Under the pieces are notes generated by a model. It searched no databases, was not told the origin of the DNA, and saw only the letters and a list, made by a program, of their open reading frames with translations. A DNA stretch of 39,732 nucleotides from positions 1 to 39,732 of the forward strand of contig JAFDZU010000033.1 of NCBI GenBank assembly GCA_018266765.1, in the 5' to 3' direction. Source of the stretch: Bacteroidota bacterium. Its GTDB lineage: Bacteria > Bacteroidota > Ignavibacteria > Kapaibacteriales > UBA961. Below, in pieces: positions 18,266 to 26,376 of the stretch. A program made the translations under genes and the position numbers. Position 1 is the stretch's first letter. Every line of letters begins with the position of its first letter.

Positions 18266-19066
18266 ATGTTTTTCCGTACCCTTACTTTCGTAACCGCATT
18301 ATGTCTTTTAGTTAGCTGTAATGTGCGTGGCCCCGTTGATGGTGAAAACAATCCTATTAATAATGATTCGCAGTACGCCTTAGAGTTTAATGGCACAACG
18401 GATCATATAGTAATTGAGAACATTCCAAAATCCATAGGTGTTAACAGCACAACAACAGCTTGGATTTATAAAACTCAAGAGGCAACTAATCAACAATGGA
18501 TTGTTGGTATGGGTGCAAGACAAAACCTTATAGTTCAAGAAGATGGACGTGTCGCTATAACCAACTATTTAGCAAAAGGACGTTCAAATAACAATCTTGA
18601 CCCAGGATATTGGTGTTCTGTAGCAGATCCTGAAAAAGTTCAGCTTAACACATGGGTGCATTATGCCGGAGTACTCGAAACAGATGGAACTCATACAACC
18701 CTCAAGTTATATCGTAACGGAAATCTTGTTAATGAACATACATTTGATTATGCAGTAAACGGTAATCCAGGATGTGATGGCTTCATCGGTGGTGTTCACA
18801 CTGGTTATAAAGGACCTGAATGTGATTTCAGAACTCCACAACGGTATGTTGGACAACTTGATGAACTTAGTATGTGGAATCGTGCATTATCCCAAACTGA
18901 AATTACTGAGGTTATGCAGAGAAAACTCAATAAAGACGACGAAGGATTAATAGGATATTGGCCATTCGAGGAAGGAAAAGGCCCCATGTCAATTGATAAA
19001 AGCAAGTACCATAATAACGCATATATAATTTATGGTGCTACCTGGGTTAAACTACCTAAACTTTAA
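18266..19066 (+). CDS. LamG-like (concanavalin-fold) lipoprotein
   Basis: The 266-residue protein has a lipoprotein signal (LCLLVSC, lipid-bearing Cys at about residue 18). One LamG/laminin-G-like jelly-roll domain of about 210 residues follows. Its marks are ALEFNGTTDHIVIENIP, the W-x-H-YAGV strand (TWVHYAGVLETDGTH), LKLYRNGNLVNE, FIGGV and QLDELSMWNRALSQTEI, ending GLIGYWPFEEGKG. LamG domains bind sugars or proteins; here it is probably displayed at the outer membrane. A GGAG ribosome site precedes the ATG. The next gene is a clear paralogue. Confidence 0.88.
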   Translation: MFFRTLTFVTALCLLVSCNVRGPVDGENNPINNDSQYALEFNGTTDHIVIENIPKSIGVNSTTTAWIYKTQEATNQQWIVGMGARQNLIVQEDGRVAITNYLAKGRSNNNLDPGYWCSVADPEKVQLNTWVHYAGVLETDGTHTTLKLYRNGNLVNEHTFDYAVNGNPGCDGFIGGVHTGYKGPECDFRTPQRYVGQLDELSMWNRALSQTEITEVMQRKLNKDDEGLIGYWPFEEGKGPMSIDKSKYHNNAYIIYGATWVKLPKL

Positions 19067-19097
19067 TTCCTATTATTTTTTATACTTTATAACAAGC

Positions 19098-20006
19098 ATG
19101 AACACCAAGAAATTTTTCTCATTAAATTTAGACAGATATAGAACTATTTTATTTGCATTCGGTACATTTACTATTTGTTTGTTCTTTATTTTAGAAAATG
19201 GATGCTCTTCTGATACGGTAACAAAAGTTGTAACTGATAGTATTTATATCCGTGATACTACGTTCATCAAAGACACAGTTATTATAAAACAAATTCCAGC
19301 AATTAATTCTAAATATGCAATGTTATTTAACGGTAACGATGCTTATATTTCTATTTCTAATATTCCGAGTACAACTGGTACAAATTCTACAAGAATGGTG
19401 TGGGTCTATGTTCGTTCTATTCCAAGTAAGCAACAATGGATTTTCGGACAAGGTTCTCGTGAAAGTATAGTTATTCAAGATAATGGTAAGGTAGCTTTTA
19501 CAAACTTATTTTCAACAGGTTGGGTGTCTATTGCAGATAGTATCGTTGTTCCAACTAATCGCTGGGTACATTTCGCAGCAGTTGAAACAGTTGATTCACT
19601 CTCCACAACGATTGCCTTATTTAGAGATGGCAACTTAATAAATATTAGAACTCTCCCTGAAAAACCTAAAGTGAATTCTGGGTGTGATTTATTTATTGGT
19701 GGTGTTAAACTTGGAGGAGCAGGAGAATGTTATTTCAGCACATTACAAAATTTTTCGGGGGTAATAGATGAGGCAAGTATTTGGTCTATAGCTCTTACAA
19801 AAGAACAGATAAATGCAAAGATGAAAGTACATTTAACACCTAATGAAAATGGGTTAGTCGGTTATTACTCATTTGAGAATAGTACTGGTGCTATAATTAA
19901 TGATGATAGTGGTAATAATAATAATGGGCAATTAGGTGGCAACGGTGCAATAATTATTCCATTAGGTTCACCTTTTATTTCAAATGGTAGTGTAATAGGT
20001 CATTAA
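19098..20006 (+). CDS. Second LamG-like lipoprotein, paralogue of the preceding gene
   Basis: I place the start at ATG 19098 (302 residues). The longer frame from 19032 overlaps the end of the previous gene and adds an implausible 22 residues. The signal is hydrophobic and ends near ENGCSS, so a lipid-anchored Cys is likely but the lipobox is not canonical. A short coiled or linker segment with repeated DSIYIRDTTFIKDT-type residues leads into a LamG-like domain. It matches its neighbour in order and in detail: QQWI.G.G.R, VIQDNGKVAFTN, NRWVHFAAVE, LFRDGNLIN, FIGGVKLG, DEASIWSIAL and GLVGYYSFE. It probably arose by tandem duplication. A strong terminator follows. Confidence 0.85.
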   Translation: MNTKKFFSLNLDRYRTILFAFGTFTICLFFILENGCSSDTVTKVVTDSIYIRDTTFIKDTVIIKQIPAINSKYAMLFNGNDAYISISNIPSTTGTNSTRMVWVYVRSIPSKQQWIFGQGSRESIVIQDNGKVAFTNLFSTGWVSIADSIVVPTNRWVHFAAVETVDSLSTTIALFRDGNLINIRTLPEKPKVNSGCDLFIGGVKLGGAGECYFSTLQNFSGVIDEASIWSIALTKEQINAKMKVHLTPNENGLVGYYSFENSTGAIINDDSGNNNNGQLGGNGAIIIPLGSPFISNGSVIGH

Positions 20007-20025
20007 ATAATATATCTTTTTAAGC

Positions 20026-20073
20026 AAAAAACCTCATCTATTGCAAAGAGATTGCACTTAGATGAGGTTTTTT
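20026..20073. terminator. Strong bidirectional intrinsic terminator
   Basis: A 15-bp perfect inverted repeat (20026-20040 with 20059-20073) has an A-run on its left and a T-run on its right. An inner stem (TGCAA with TTGCA) extends it. It lies between the convergent LamG-lipoprotein gene and HAD gene and can stop transcription from both sides. Confidence 0.9.
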
Positions 20074-20091
20074 ATGAATTCATGTTTTATC

Positions 20092-20745
20092 TTATTTAGA
20101 AACATTTATAATCTTCCATTCATGTTTCATCCAACTAATGTCTTGTTTATTATGGATGACGAAACTATTTCCGGTAAGAGATAGAAGCGGTATATCGCTC
20201 TTAGAGTCCGAATACGAATATGAATGCTCCCAATCAACATCTTCCCAAAAAAGAATTTTCTTTAGTTTTGTAATTTTCTTTGCACCCAAACATTCTTCAT
20301 CAATCCCTAAAAAATTATCATTTTCAAATAGTAATGCAGTAGAAACTACTTTTTCTATATTATAAGTCTGTGCGTAGTATTGAAGATAAATATCAAATCC
20401 ACCTGAAAGTATAATAATAGTATGTCCTAATTTTTGATGCCAATGAAGTCTTTCTACTACATTTTTATGTTCTCTTTTAAGTAATATTTCATTATTGAAA
20501 TCGAAAGCTATAGTCTCCATTAACTTCTTATCTTTTCCTTTCAATGGGGAAAAAAGAAAGTTCTTATGTTCTAAACTTAAGTCATCATCTTTTGGAGAAT
20601 TACTAAATAGTTTTCTTGCTTTTATCTGAGTTTTAATTAACCAGTTTTTTTCTTTTTTATAAAGATAATCCAAAAATAAATTAATTGATTGTCCATCAAA
20701 AAGTGTATCACAAAAGTCAAATAATGCAACTATGTTCTTGCCCAT
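20092..20745 (-). CDS. HAD-superfamily phosphatase (PSPase-like) with Cys at the +2 site
   Basis: The 217-residue protein has the HAD motifs. Motif I is ALFDFCDTLFDG with the nucleophile Asp10, motif II is IIILSGGFD, a Lys-rich segment (LGAKKITKLKK) provides motif III, and motif IV is YSDSKSDIPLL. The helical cap after motif I is of the phosphoserine-phosphatase (C1) type. The residue two after the nucleophile, normally an Asp acid/base, is Cys12, with Asp at +3. DFC(D/E)T-type variants occur among HAD enzymes of surface-glycan clusters, so this may be a real subfamily trait. It is the last gene of a three-gene minus-strand operon, and its ATG overlaps the preceding stop by one base (TAATG). 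The likely job is removing phosphate from a product made by the two upstream genes. Confidence 0.82.
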   Translation of the reverse strand: MGKNIVALFDFCDTLFDGQSINLFLDYLYKKEKNWLIKTQIKARKLFSNSPKDDDLSLEHKNFLFSPLKGKDKKLMETIAFDFNNEILLKREHKNVVERLHWHQKLGHTIIILSGGFDIYLQYYAQTYNIEKVVSTALLFENDNFLGIDEECLGAKKITKLKKILFWEDVDWEHSYSYSDSKSDIPLLSLTGNSFVIHNKQDISWMKHEWKIINVSK

Positions 20746-21911
20746 TATTCAAAACAAATTTTAATAGAATTGATGATTAAGGCATTCTCATCCTTATTTC
20801 GAGAAGCAATCCTTACAAATTGTCCTTCAAGTCCTATTTTATCAGCGCAGTTTCGAGTATATATACCATGACCAATAAGTAACTTAGAGACAAAATCGGT
20901 AGAAGTAGAACCATCTTTTAATTCAATTAATCCAAAATTAGCTAAACCAGGATATAACTGTATTTGTGGAATGGTACTTAGTTCTTTAAAAAACAGTTGA
21001 GTTTCTTGAATATATTTTATCCGTACTTTTTCATATTCTTTTAAGAAAGTATCATGAACATATAAACGAAAGAAATACTCTGCAAGCCCGCTAGAGTTCC
21101 AAAGAAAGCCATTTTTTAATAAATATGCAACCCTTTTGCTGTCCATGACTGCATATCCTGCCCTAACACCTGCAATTCCAAAATCTTTTGACATACTTTT
21201 GATTACTATTAGGTTAGGATAATCCTTAACTAATTCGGTTGCACTTTTCATTTCATACGTTTCATCTTCATAAGCAAAATGAATAAAACTTTCATCAATA
21301 ATAACGGTTTCTACTTCTGTAAGATTTGCGAGTAAATATTTAATATCAGAATATTTAACATAACCACCATCAGGGTTATTAGGATTTATAATAACAATAG
21401 TATCCGGCTTTTCTTTTTTCACTATTTGAATATATTTTTCTATATTAAGCCTATAATTTTCGCCCTTTTCTAATGGATTAAATAGTATCTCTATCCCATC
21501 TTTTACAAACTCATAGTACGATGAAAATGTTGGAATATTAACAATGATTTTATTTTTGGTGAAATTATGAATAACTGCTTGAATTATCTCTATTGCACCA
21601 TTCCCAATAAAAATACTTTTAGGATTTACATTAAGGCATTCTGATAATATCTCTGCAATGACATTATTCTGAGATGGATAGAATTCTAGAACATCACGCA
21701 TTTTTCTGGAATCAACTAAATCTCGTTTCAGGTAAGTGAAAAATAATTCAGTAGCGTATGGATTCGAGAGGAAACAAGCATCAACATGTATTTTGAGTTC
21801 AGGGATTTTTTCTGCAACAGTAAAAATACTTGGAGAATGTGTACCTGCCTCATCTTTCAGTTTTTTAATTTTAGCTGCAATTTCCTGCTCTTTTTGATTT
21901 AATGATATCAT
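20745..21911 (-). CDS. PLP-dependent aminotransferase or decarboxylase, HisC/CobD-like
   Basis: The 388-residue protein is a fold-type I class I/II aminotransferase. The PLP lysine is Lys242 in KSMSKDFGIAG, the pyridine-N aspartate is Asp206 (IIDESF), Asn178/179 lie in NPNNPDGG, and an Arg follows in GVRAGYAV. This pattern is shared by histidinol-phosphate aminotransferase (HisC) and threonine-phosphate decarboxylase (CobD). Both act on phosphorylated amines, which fits the HAD phosphatase encoded immediately downstream. An N-terminal helix of about 25 residues (MISLNQKEQEIAAKIKKLKD) is extra to HisC. No histidine or cobalamin genes are nearby, so a specialised pathway is more likely. It lies 5 nt from the ligase gene upstream. 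Confidence 0.85.
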   Translation of the reverse strand: MISLNQKEQEIAAKIKKLKDEAGTHSPSIFTVAEKIPELKIHVDACFLSNPYATELFFTYLKRDLVDSRKMRDVLEFYPSQNNVIAEILSECLNVNPKSIFIGNGAIEIIQAVIHNFTKNKIIVNIPTFSSYYEFVKDGIEILFNPLEKGENYRLNIEKYIQIVKKEKPDTIVIINPNNPDGGYVKYSDIKYLLANLTEVETVIIDESFIHFAYEDETYEMKSATELVKDYPNLIVIKSMSKDFGIAGVRAGYAVMDSKRVAYLLKNGFLWNSSGLAEYFFRLYVHDTFLKEYEKVRIKYIQETQLFFKELSTIPQIQLYPGLANFGLIELKDGSTSTDFVSKLLIGHGIYTRNCADKIGLEGQFVRIASRNKDENALIINSIKICFE

Positions 21912-21916
21912 AAAAT

Positions 21917-23209
21917 TTATTTAATAAAAGATTCTATGGCTTTAATTTTACCAGTTTTTTGACTACGAATTATTTCAGGAACTATTTGAAAAGTCATGGG
22001 TAAATCACCGACTCTATACGAAAGGGCAACTCTAATCTCGTCAAGTTCACTTTGTATTATTGGCGAGTGTTCAACTAATTCGATTCTAAGAGATTTATCT
22101 GTGTTTTGTGTTATTTTAAACTGCTTAATTTTCTCAAATACCTGCATAGCTGTATAAATATTCGCTGTCGGAATTTTAGTACTGTCATCTTTTAATAAAA
22201 TATCATCTGAACGTCCATCAATTCCTTTAAATGGAATACTTAGCCCTCTTTTACATTCACAAGCTCCAATGTTGTGCTCAAGCTTGATAGCTATGTCACT
22301 TGTTGCATATCTAATAAGTGGCATTACATCATTATTTAGTGAGGTTGCAAGGATTTGACTGTTCTCGTCCAATTCAACTATCCCATATTCATCGTTATTA
22401 TGATAATTACCAAAACTACATTGTTGAACTGTAACGGATCGCTCGTTTTGACCATACCAGTCAAGCACCTTAAAGCCCCAATGTTCTTCAATAGCTTCAC
22501 GATATTTTGGAAGAAAGGATTCAGAAGAAGTAACGACAGTTTTAATTGTATCTAAATGAACTTGCTTTTCTTTTAAAAGTAAACTAAAGATATAAATTGA
22601 ACTTGCATAACCTCTTATAATTTTAGCACCAGATTCTTGTATAGTTTTTTGATAAAACTCTAAGTTGTTCTCGTTAATATCAAATGCAGATAAGTACCAA
22701 ATATTTTTTCTTCTTCTTAAAAGTGGTTCGCCCTGTTTTGGAGCATAGCTTCTGAGAGATATAATTGGGTCATTTGGCTTATATTGATAATTCAATCCCA
22801 TACTCCACGCCCGAGCAGACATAATATTTTCAAATGAATCACTATAAAAAGGTAATATAAAATGGAAGGGTTTACCCGACGAACCTGAAGTATGAGACCA
22901 CTGAGAATATTTTTTATTTATTTTATCACTGATAAACATATCTAAGTTGTTGCGGATTAATTCCTTATCAACAACAGGAAATTTATTAAGTTCATTCTGT
23001 GAGAATTTATTAAAGTCTATTTTACTTTTTAAATGATGATAATAAGGCACATGGTGTACTGCTTGATAAAGTATATGTTTTAATTTATCGGTTTGAATGC
23101 TTTGTAGTTTTTTCTTGTCAAAAAATTGACTTTGCATATAATAGTTATAATTCCTTTTAAAATGTAATTCATTAAGGAGTACTCTATAATAATGGTGTAA
23201 CGGTTTCAT
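21917..23209 (-). CDS. CapK/PaaK-like adenylating ligase
   Basis: The 430-residue protein belongs to the phenylacetate-CoA ligase/CapK branch of the ANL superfamily. The ATP-binding loop TSGSSGKP (about 107-114), the WYGQNERSV motif with its Tyr-Gly-Gln-x-Glu core, a DGRSDDIL hinge near residue 337 and a C-terminal TGKIKAIESF with the conserved Lys all fit. These enzymes activate a carboxylate as an acyl-adenylate and then pass it to CoA or an amine. CapK homologues are found in capsule and exopolysaccharide loci. A Cys pair (ACEC, about 312) is an oddity. It is the first gene of the three-gene cassette. The DNA is AT-rich, around 30% G+C in samples, well below the flanks. Confidence 0.85.
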   Translation of the reverse strand: MKPLHHYYRVLLNELHFKRNYNYYMQSQFFDKKKLQSIQTDKLKHILYQAVHHVPYYHHLKSKIDFNKFSQNELNKFPVVDKELIRNNLDMFISDKINKKYSQWSHTSGSSGKPFHFILPFYSDSFENIMSARAWSMGLNYQYKPNDPIISLRSYAPKQGEPLLRRRKNIWYLSAFDINENNLEFYQKTIQESGAKIIRGYASSIYIFSLLLKEKQVHLDTIKTVVTSSESFLPKYREAIEEHWGFKVLDWYGQNERSVTVQQCSFGNYHNNDEYGIVELDENSQILATSLNNDVMPLIRYATSDIAIKLEHNIGACECKRGLSIPFKGIDGRSDDILLKDDSTKIPTANIYTAMQVFEKIKQFKITQNTDKSLRIELVEHSPIIQSELDEIRVALSYRVGDLPMTFQIVPEIIRSQKTGKIKAIESFIK

Positions 23210-23269
23210 ATTATTGAAAACTTTAAGATTAGATTAAAACAAAGACAACATTAAACACATAAAGTCCCA

Positions 23270-23971
23270 TCACTTTTTCCGATAATAACCAGGATACAAC
23301 CGTTGGGCGCAATCCGGGCAAATCGTATGGCTAAATTTTGCCTCGGAATGCTTCTGAATATATAACTCCATGTTACTCCATTCACCATCCACATCTCTAA
23401 TATTTTTACACGAAGAACAAATGGGAAGAAGTCCTTTTAGGAGTTTAATTTCGCCTAAGGCATCATGAAGTTTACTTAGTGTTCTTCTTAGTTCAATTAG
23501 TACACTTGCCTGACGCGCCAACGTTCGGAGAGCAATCTGCTGTTGCTCCGTTAGTACTCTTGGTACTCTGTCTATCACACACAACGAACCTAAAGAAAAG
23601 CCATCGGAAGTATTAAGTGGAGCTCCTGCATAAAATCGAATACCGGGATCTCCAATGACTAATGGATTATCTATAAACCTCTCATCCAACAAAGTATCAG
23701 GAACAACCATAACCTCATCAGGTCGTAGTATAGCATGAGCACAGAACGAACTGTCACGCGAAGTTTCCTGTACATCTAATCCAACTCGCGCCTTGAACCA
23801 TTGACGATTTTCATCTACTAAGCTTACCAGAGCAATAGGAGTTTGACATATAGATGATGTAAGCCACACTAAATCATCATAGCTCTTTTCTACTTCTGTA
23901 TCTAAAAGACTACTGCGATGCAAAACCGCTAATCTATCAATTTCATTAATGGGTAATACTGCTGATTGCAT
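23270..23971 (-). CDS. GAF-domain sensor protein with C-terminal Cys motif
   Basis: The 233-residue protein opens with LPINEIDRLAVLHRSSLLDT, a common lead into GAF domains. A GAF domain (about 25-165) follows: FKARVGLDVQETSRDSSFCA, FYAGAPLNTSDGFSLGSLCV. A coiled linker leads to a C-terminal module with two Cys pairs (ICSSCKNIRD and ICPDCAQRLYP), seen at the ends of many PAS/GAF signalling proteins; a zinc site is plausible. There is no kinase, GGDEF or DNA-binding output, so it may sense a small molecule and signal by protein contact. Cytoplasmic. It may share the minus-strand transcript of no neighbour: gaps on both sides exceed 60 nt. Confidence 0.82.
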   Translation of the reverse strand: MQSAVLPINEIDRLAVLHRSSLLDTEVEKSYDDLVWLTSSICQTPIALVSLVDENRQWFKARVGLDVQETSRDSSFCAHAILRPDEVMVVPDTLLDERFIDNPLVIGDPGIRFYAGAPLNTSDGFSLGSLCVIDRVPRVLTEQQQIALRTLARQASVLIELRRTLSKLHDALGEIKLLKGLLPICSSCKNIRDVDGEWSNMELYIQKHSEAKFSHTICPDCAQRLYPGYYRKK

Positions 23972-24208
23972 TTGATTGCATTGAAGTAATTGAGAAATTC
24001 TATGTATGTTAACTTAAACTAATCTTTAAAATAATAAGGAATTGCACTTTTATTTGTGAGAATAATTTAAACAATTTTCTCAAAAATACAATTCAACAAC
24101 TCTTTAACAAAGAAACAAACTGATTTTTTTTCATTTATCATGAGCTCAAAAAGCTTAGACGTATAAAAATAATTGATTATCGTAGATTTTTTTCCCTTAG
24201 AAATACTA

Positions 24209-24922
24209 TCAATCAAATAGAGTGTTCATTTCCGGTGAAGAATACTCGACCGAAGGCAAAACATATCCTTCTACGAGTAATTCCGGCATATCCAACTCCA
24301 CGTTTTTCAATAATTTAGAAACAGGTTTAACAACCATCTCTTGAGACGGATATGGCTTGAGTATGGATAGATGTTGCCTCAAAAATAGTTCATCCGAAAG
24401 CCAATCATTTTCGTTGGAGGTTAGGATTACAGGCATACGGTCATGTATCGGTGCCATTAATTCATTTGGCTCGGTAGTAATAATTGTAAAAGAATGAACG
24501 ACTTCACCCACAGGACTTTTCCACGTTTCCCATAATCCTGCAAGTGAGAATATTTCCTCTGATTTCAGTGAAATTCGCATTGGTTGCTTTCCACGACCTG
24601 TAGGCATCCACTCATAAAAACCGTCAGCCGGTACAAGGCATCTTCGAGATTTAAGTGCATTGCGAAAACTTGGTTTTTCGGCTAATGTTTCTGCACGAGC
24701 ATTTATCATTTTACTGCCGATTGCCATGCTTTCAGCCCACGGAGGAATAAGTCCTCAGCGCATCATCTCTAATTTGCGCTTGCCTCGTTCTACGATAATC
24801 ACCGGTAATTTTTGGGTCGGTGCCGCGTTATAACGAGGTGTCAGCACGCCTTCCGGTACTTCTACTCCATATCGGTCTGCTATCGTTTCGAGGTTTTTAA
24901 ATTGTGTAAAACGTCCGCACAT
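24209..24922 (-). pseudogene. SRAP-domain protein (YedK/HMCES) gene with an in-frame TGA
   Basis: Read from ATG 24922, one frame encodes a full 237-codon SRAP protein broken only by TGA at 24755-24757 (codon 56). Before it lies MCGRFTQF with the catalytic Cys2, then YNAAPTQ. After it come GLIPPWAES, Asn74 in MINARAE, Glu104 in DGFYEW and His160 in APIHDRMPV, matching the known Cys2/Asn75/Glu105/His160 set. The stop sits where the family has a conserved Trp (MRWGLIP), so one G-to-A change (TGG to TGA) explains it. SRAP proteins crosslink to abasic sites in single-stranded DNA and shield them. The 172-residue downstream part, from ATG 24727, could be translated but would lack Cys2. The gene is a fresh pseudogene, a sequencing error or a readthrough case. 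Confidence 0.9.
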
Positions 24923-25074
24923 ATTTTTTCTTTCAGGAATTACAACGAAATCTTTAGTGAATTTTGAACTTATTTTAACTAAATAGTACCATTATTATTA
25001 CGTAACATAGCATAATTTGTGTGACTATCCAACTTTCTATTTGATGTTTGCTCGATTTATCGTAGTTTGGAAGT

Positions 25075-26235
25075 ATGAAGCGTTCCAAAAAACATACGAA
25101 AGATAGTGCCTCGTCGCAATTCACTTTCCAAACGGAAGGTGACATCGTCATTATTACACCACAAAATCCTGTAGTACTTGGCTCTGCATTAGAGTTCACA
25201 AATGCATTTTCTGCACTCGAACTGCCGAAAAATTGCACATCAATAATTCTTGATTTATCTGCAGTCGAACAATATGACTCGTATCTTGTTATTCTGATTT
25301 CTCGGCTTCGTAAACATGCAACGCAGTTTTCTGCCTCGCTCGAAATTCGTGGATTAAATCCACAAATGAAGCAGTTTGTTACTTTGCTCGAAAATCCGCT
25401 CTTGCGAACTAAAAACCGTGCAGAGCTCCCTTCGTTTTTGAAAAGTTATATAGCAAATGTGGGTAATGTAACGGTTGATTTAATTAATGATTTTCGGTTT
25501 TTTTTAGAATTTCTCGGTGAAGTCTTTTCTAATATTTTCAGATTGATATGGAATCCACGTTCTATTCGTTGGAATGACTTTCCGTTTTATTTTCTTCGAG
25601 CCGGGGTGAATGCACTACCGATTGTAGTCGTGGTCGGGTTTCTTATGGGACTGATAATCGGTTATCAAGGTGCAGTTCAACTCCATCAATTCGGAGCAGA
25701 TATATTTCTCGCCGACCTTGTGGGAATCTCCGTTACGCGCGAGCTTGCACCGCTAATGACTGCAATTATCGTAGCCGGAAGGTCAGGTTCAGCATTTGCC
25801 GCCGAGATTGGCACGATGAAAGTATCAGAGGAGTTAGATGCTCTAAGCTCAATGGGAATTAATATTTACAGCTTTTTGATTACTCCGCGAATTTTAGCTG
25901 TTTGTCTTGCAATTCCTTTTTTGGTAGTTTTTTCTGATATTGCCGGAATTATCGGCGGACTGATTACAGGAATGACTACATTAGATTTAACAATGACCGG
26001 CTATTTTACCCAGATGCAACAGGCACTTACGTACAGTCATATTTTTAGCGGTTTATTCAAAAGTTTTTTCCTTGGGTTTATTATTGCCGCTGTCGGATGT
26101 TTGCGTGGACTTCAGGTGCATGGCGGTGCGGAAAGCGTTGGACGGTTTACAACAGCCGCAGTTGTGACGGGTATTTTATTGACCATTATTGTTGATGCAA
26201 TTTTCACGCTGTTGTATCAAACGTTGGGAATTTAG
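25075..26235 (+). CDS. mlaE: MlaE-type lipid ABC permease with N-terminal STAS domain
   Basis: The 386-residue protein joins a STAS domain (about 15-120, with IVIITPQNPVVLGSA and SIILDLSAVEQYDSYLV) to an MlaE permease domain (about 130-386). The permease marks are GFLMGLIIGYQGAVQLHQFG, the coupling segment SVTRELAPLMTAIIVAGRSG and EIGTMKVSEELDAL. In E. coli MlaB, a separate STAS protein, binds the ATPase; here the STAS part is fused to the permease. The complex moves phospholipids between outer and inner membranes. The gene heads an operon with mlaF, mlaD and an auxiliary lipoprotein, but a toxin-antitoxin module separates it from mlaF. ATG 25075 has no clear ribosome site. Confidence 0.92.
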   Translation: MKRSKKHTKDSASSQFTFQTEGDIVIITPQNPVVLGSALEFTNAFSALELPKNCTSIILDLSAVEQYDSYLVILISRLRKHATQFSASLEIRGLNPQMKQFVTLLENPLLRTKNRAELPSFLKSYIANVGNVTVDLINDFRFFLEFLGEVFSNIFRLIWNPRSIRWNDFPFYFLRAGVNALPIVVVVGFLMGLIIGYQGAVQLHQFGADIFLADLVGISVTRELAPLMTAIIVAGRSGSAFAAEIGTMKVSEELDALSSMGINIYSFLITPRILAVCLAIPFLVVFSDIAGIIGGLITGMTTLDLTMTGYFTQMQQALTYSHIFSGLFKSFFLGFIIAAVGCLRGLQVHGGAESVGRFTTAAVVTGILLTIIVDAIFTLLYQTLGI

Positions 26236-26376
26236 ATGTAGGGAATTTCAGACAACAGCTATTTTAATTTTAGCTTGGGTATCAATATTAACTACTCTAA
26301 AGAAAAAATTAGTAATTACAGAAATTTCAAGTATTACATAATATATATGTACCTTATAAAGAAAGTATATAATTTC

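Noticed and set aside
19032-19097. Longer start for the second LamG-like lipoprotein
   Set aside because: It would overlap the previous gene and put a non-signal segment before the signal peptide; ATG 19098 fits better.
20745-21911. Assignment of the PLP enzyme as HisC of histidine biosynthesis
   Set aside because: Motifs are shared by HisC, CobD and serine-phosphate decarboxylases; no his genes are nearby and the cassette context suggests another pathway.
24755-24757. Genome-wide reassignment of TGA to tryptophan
   Set aside because: TGA is the only plausible stop of several intact genes in the window (for example 26578-26580 and 28094-28096), and Trp is otherwise encoded by TGG; the TGA in the SRAP gene is a local event.
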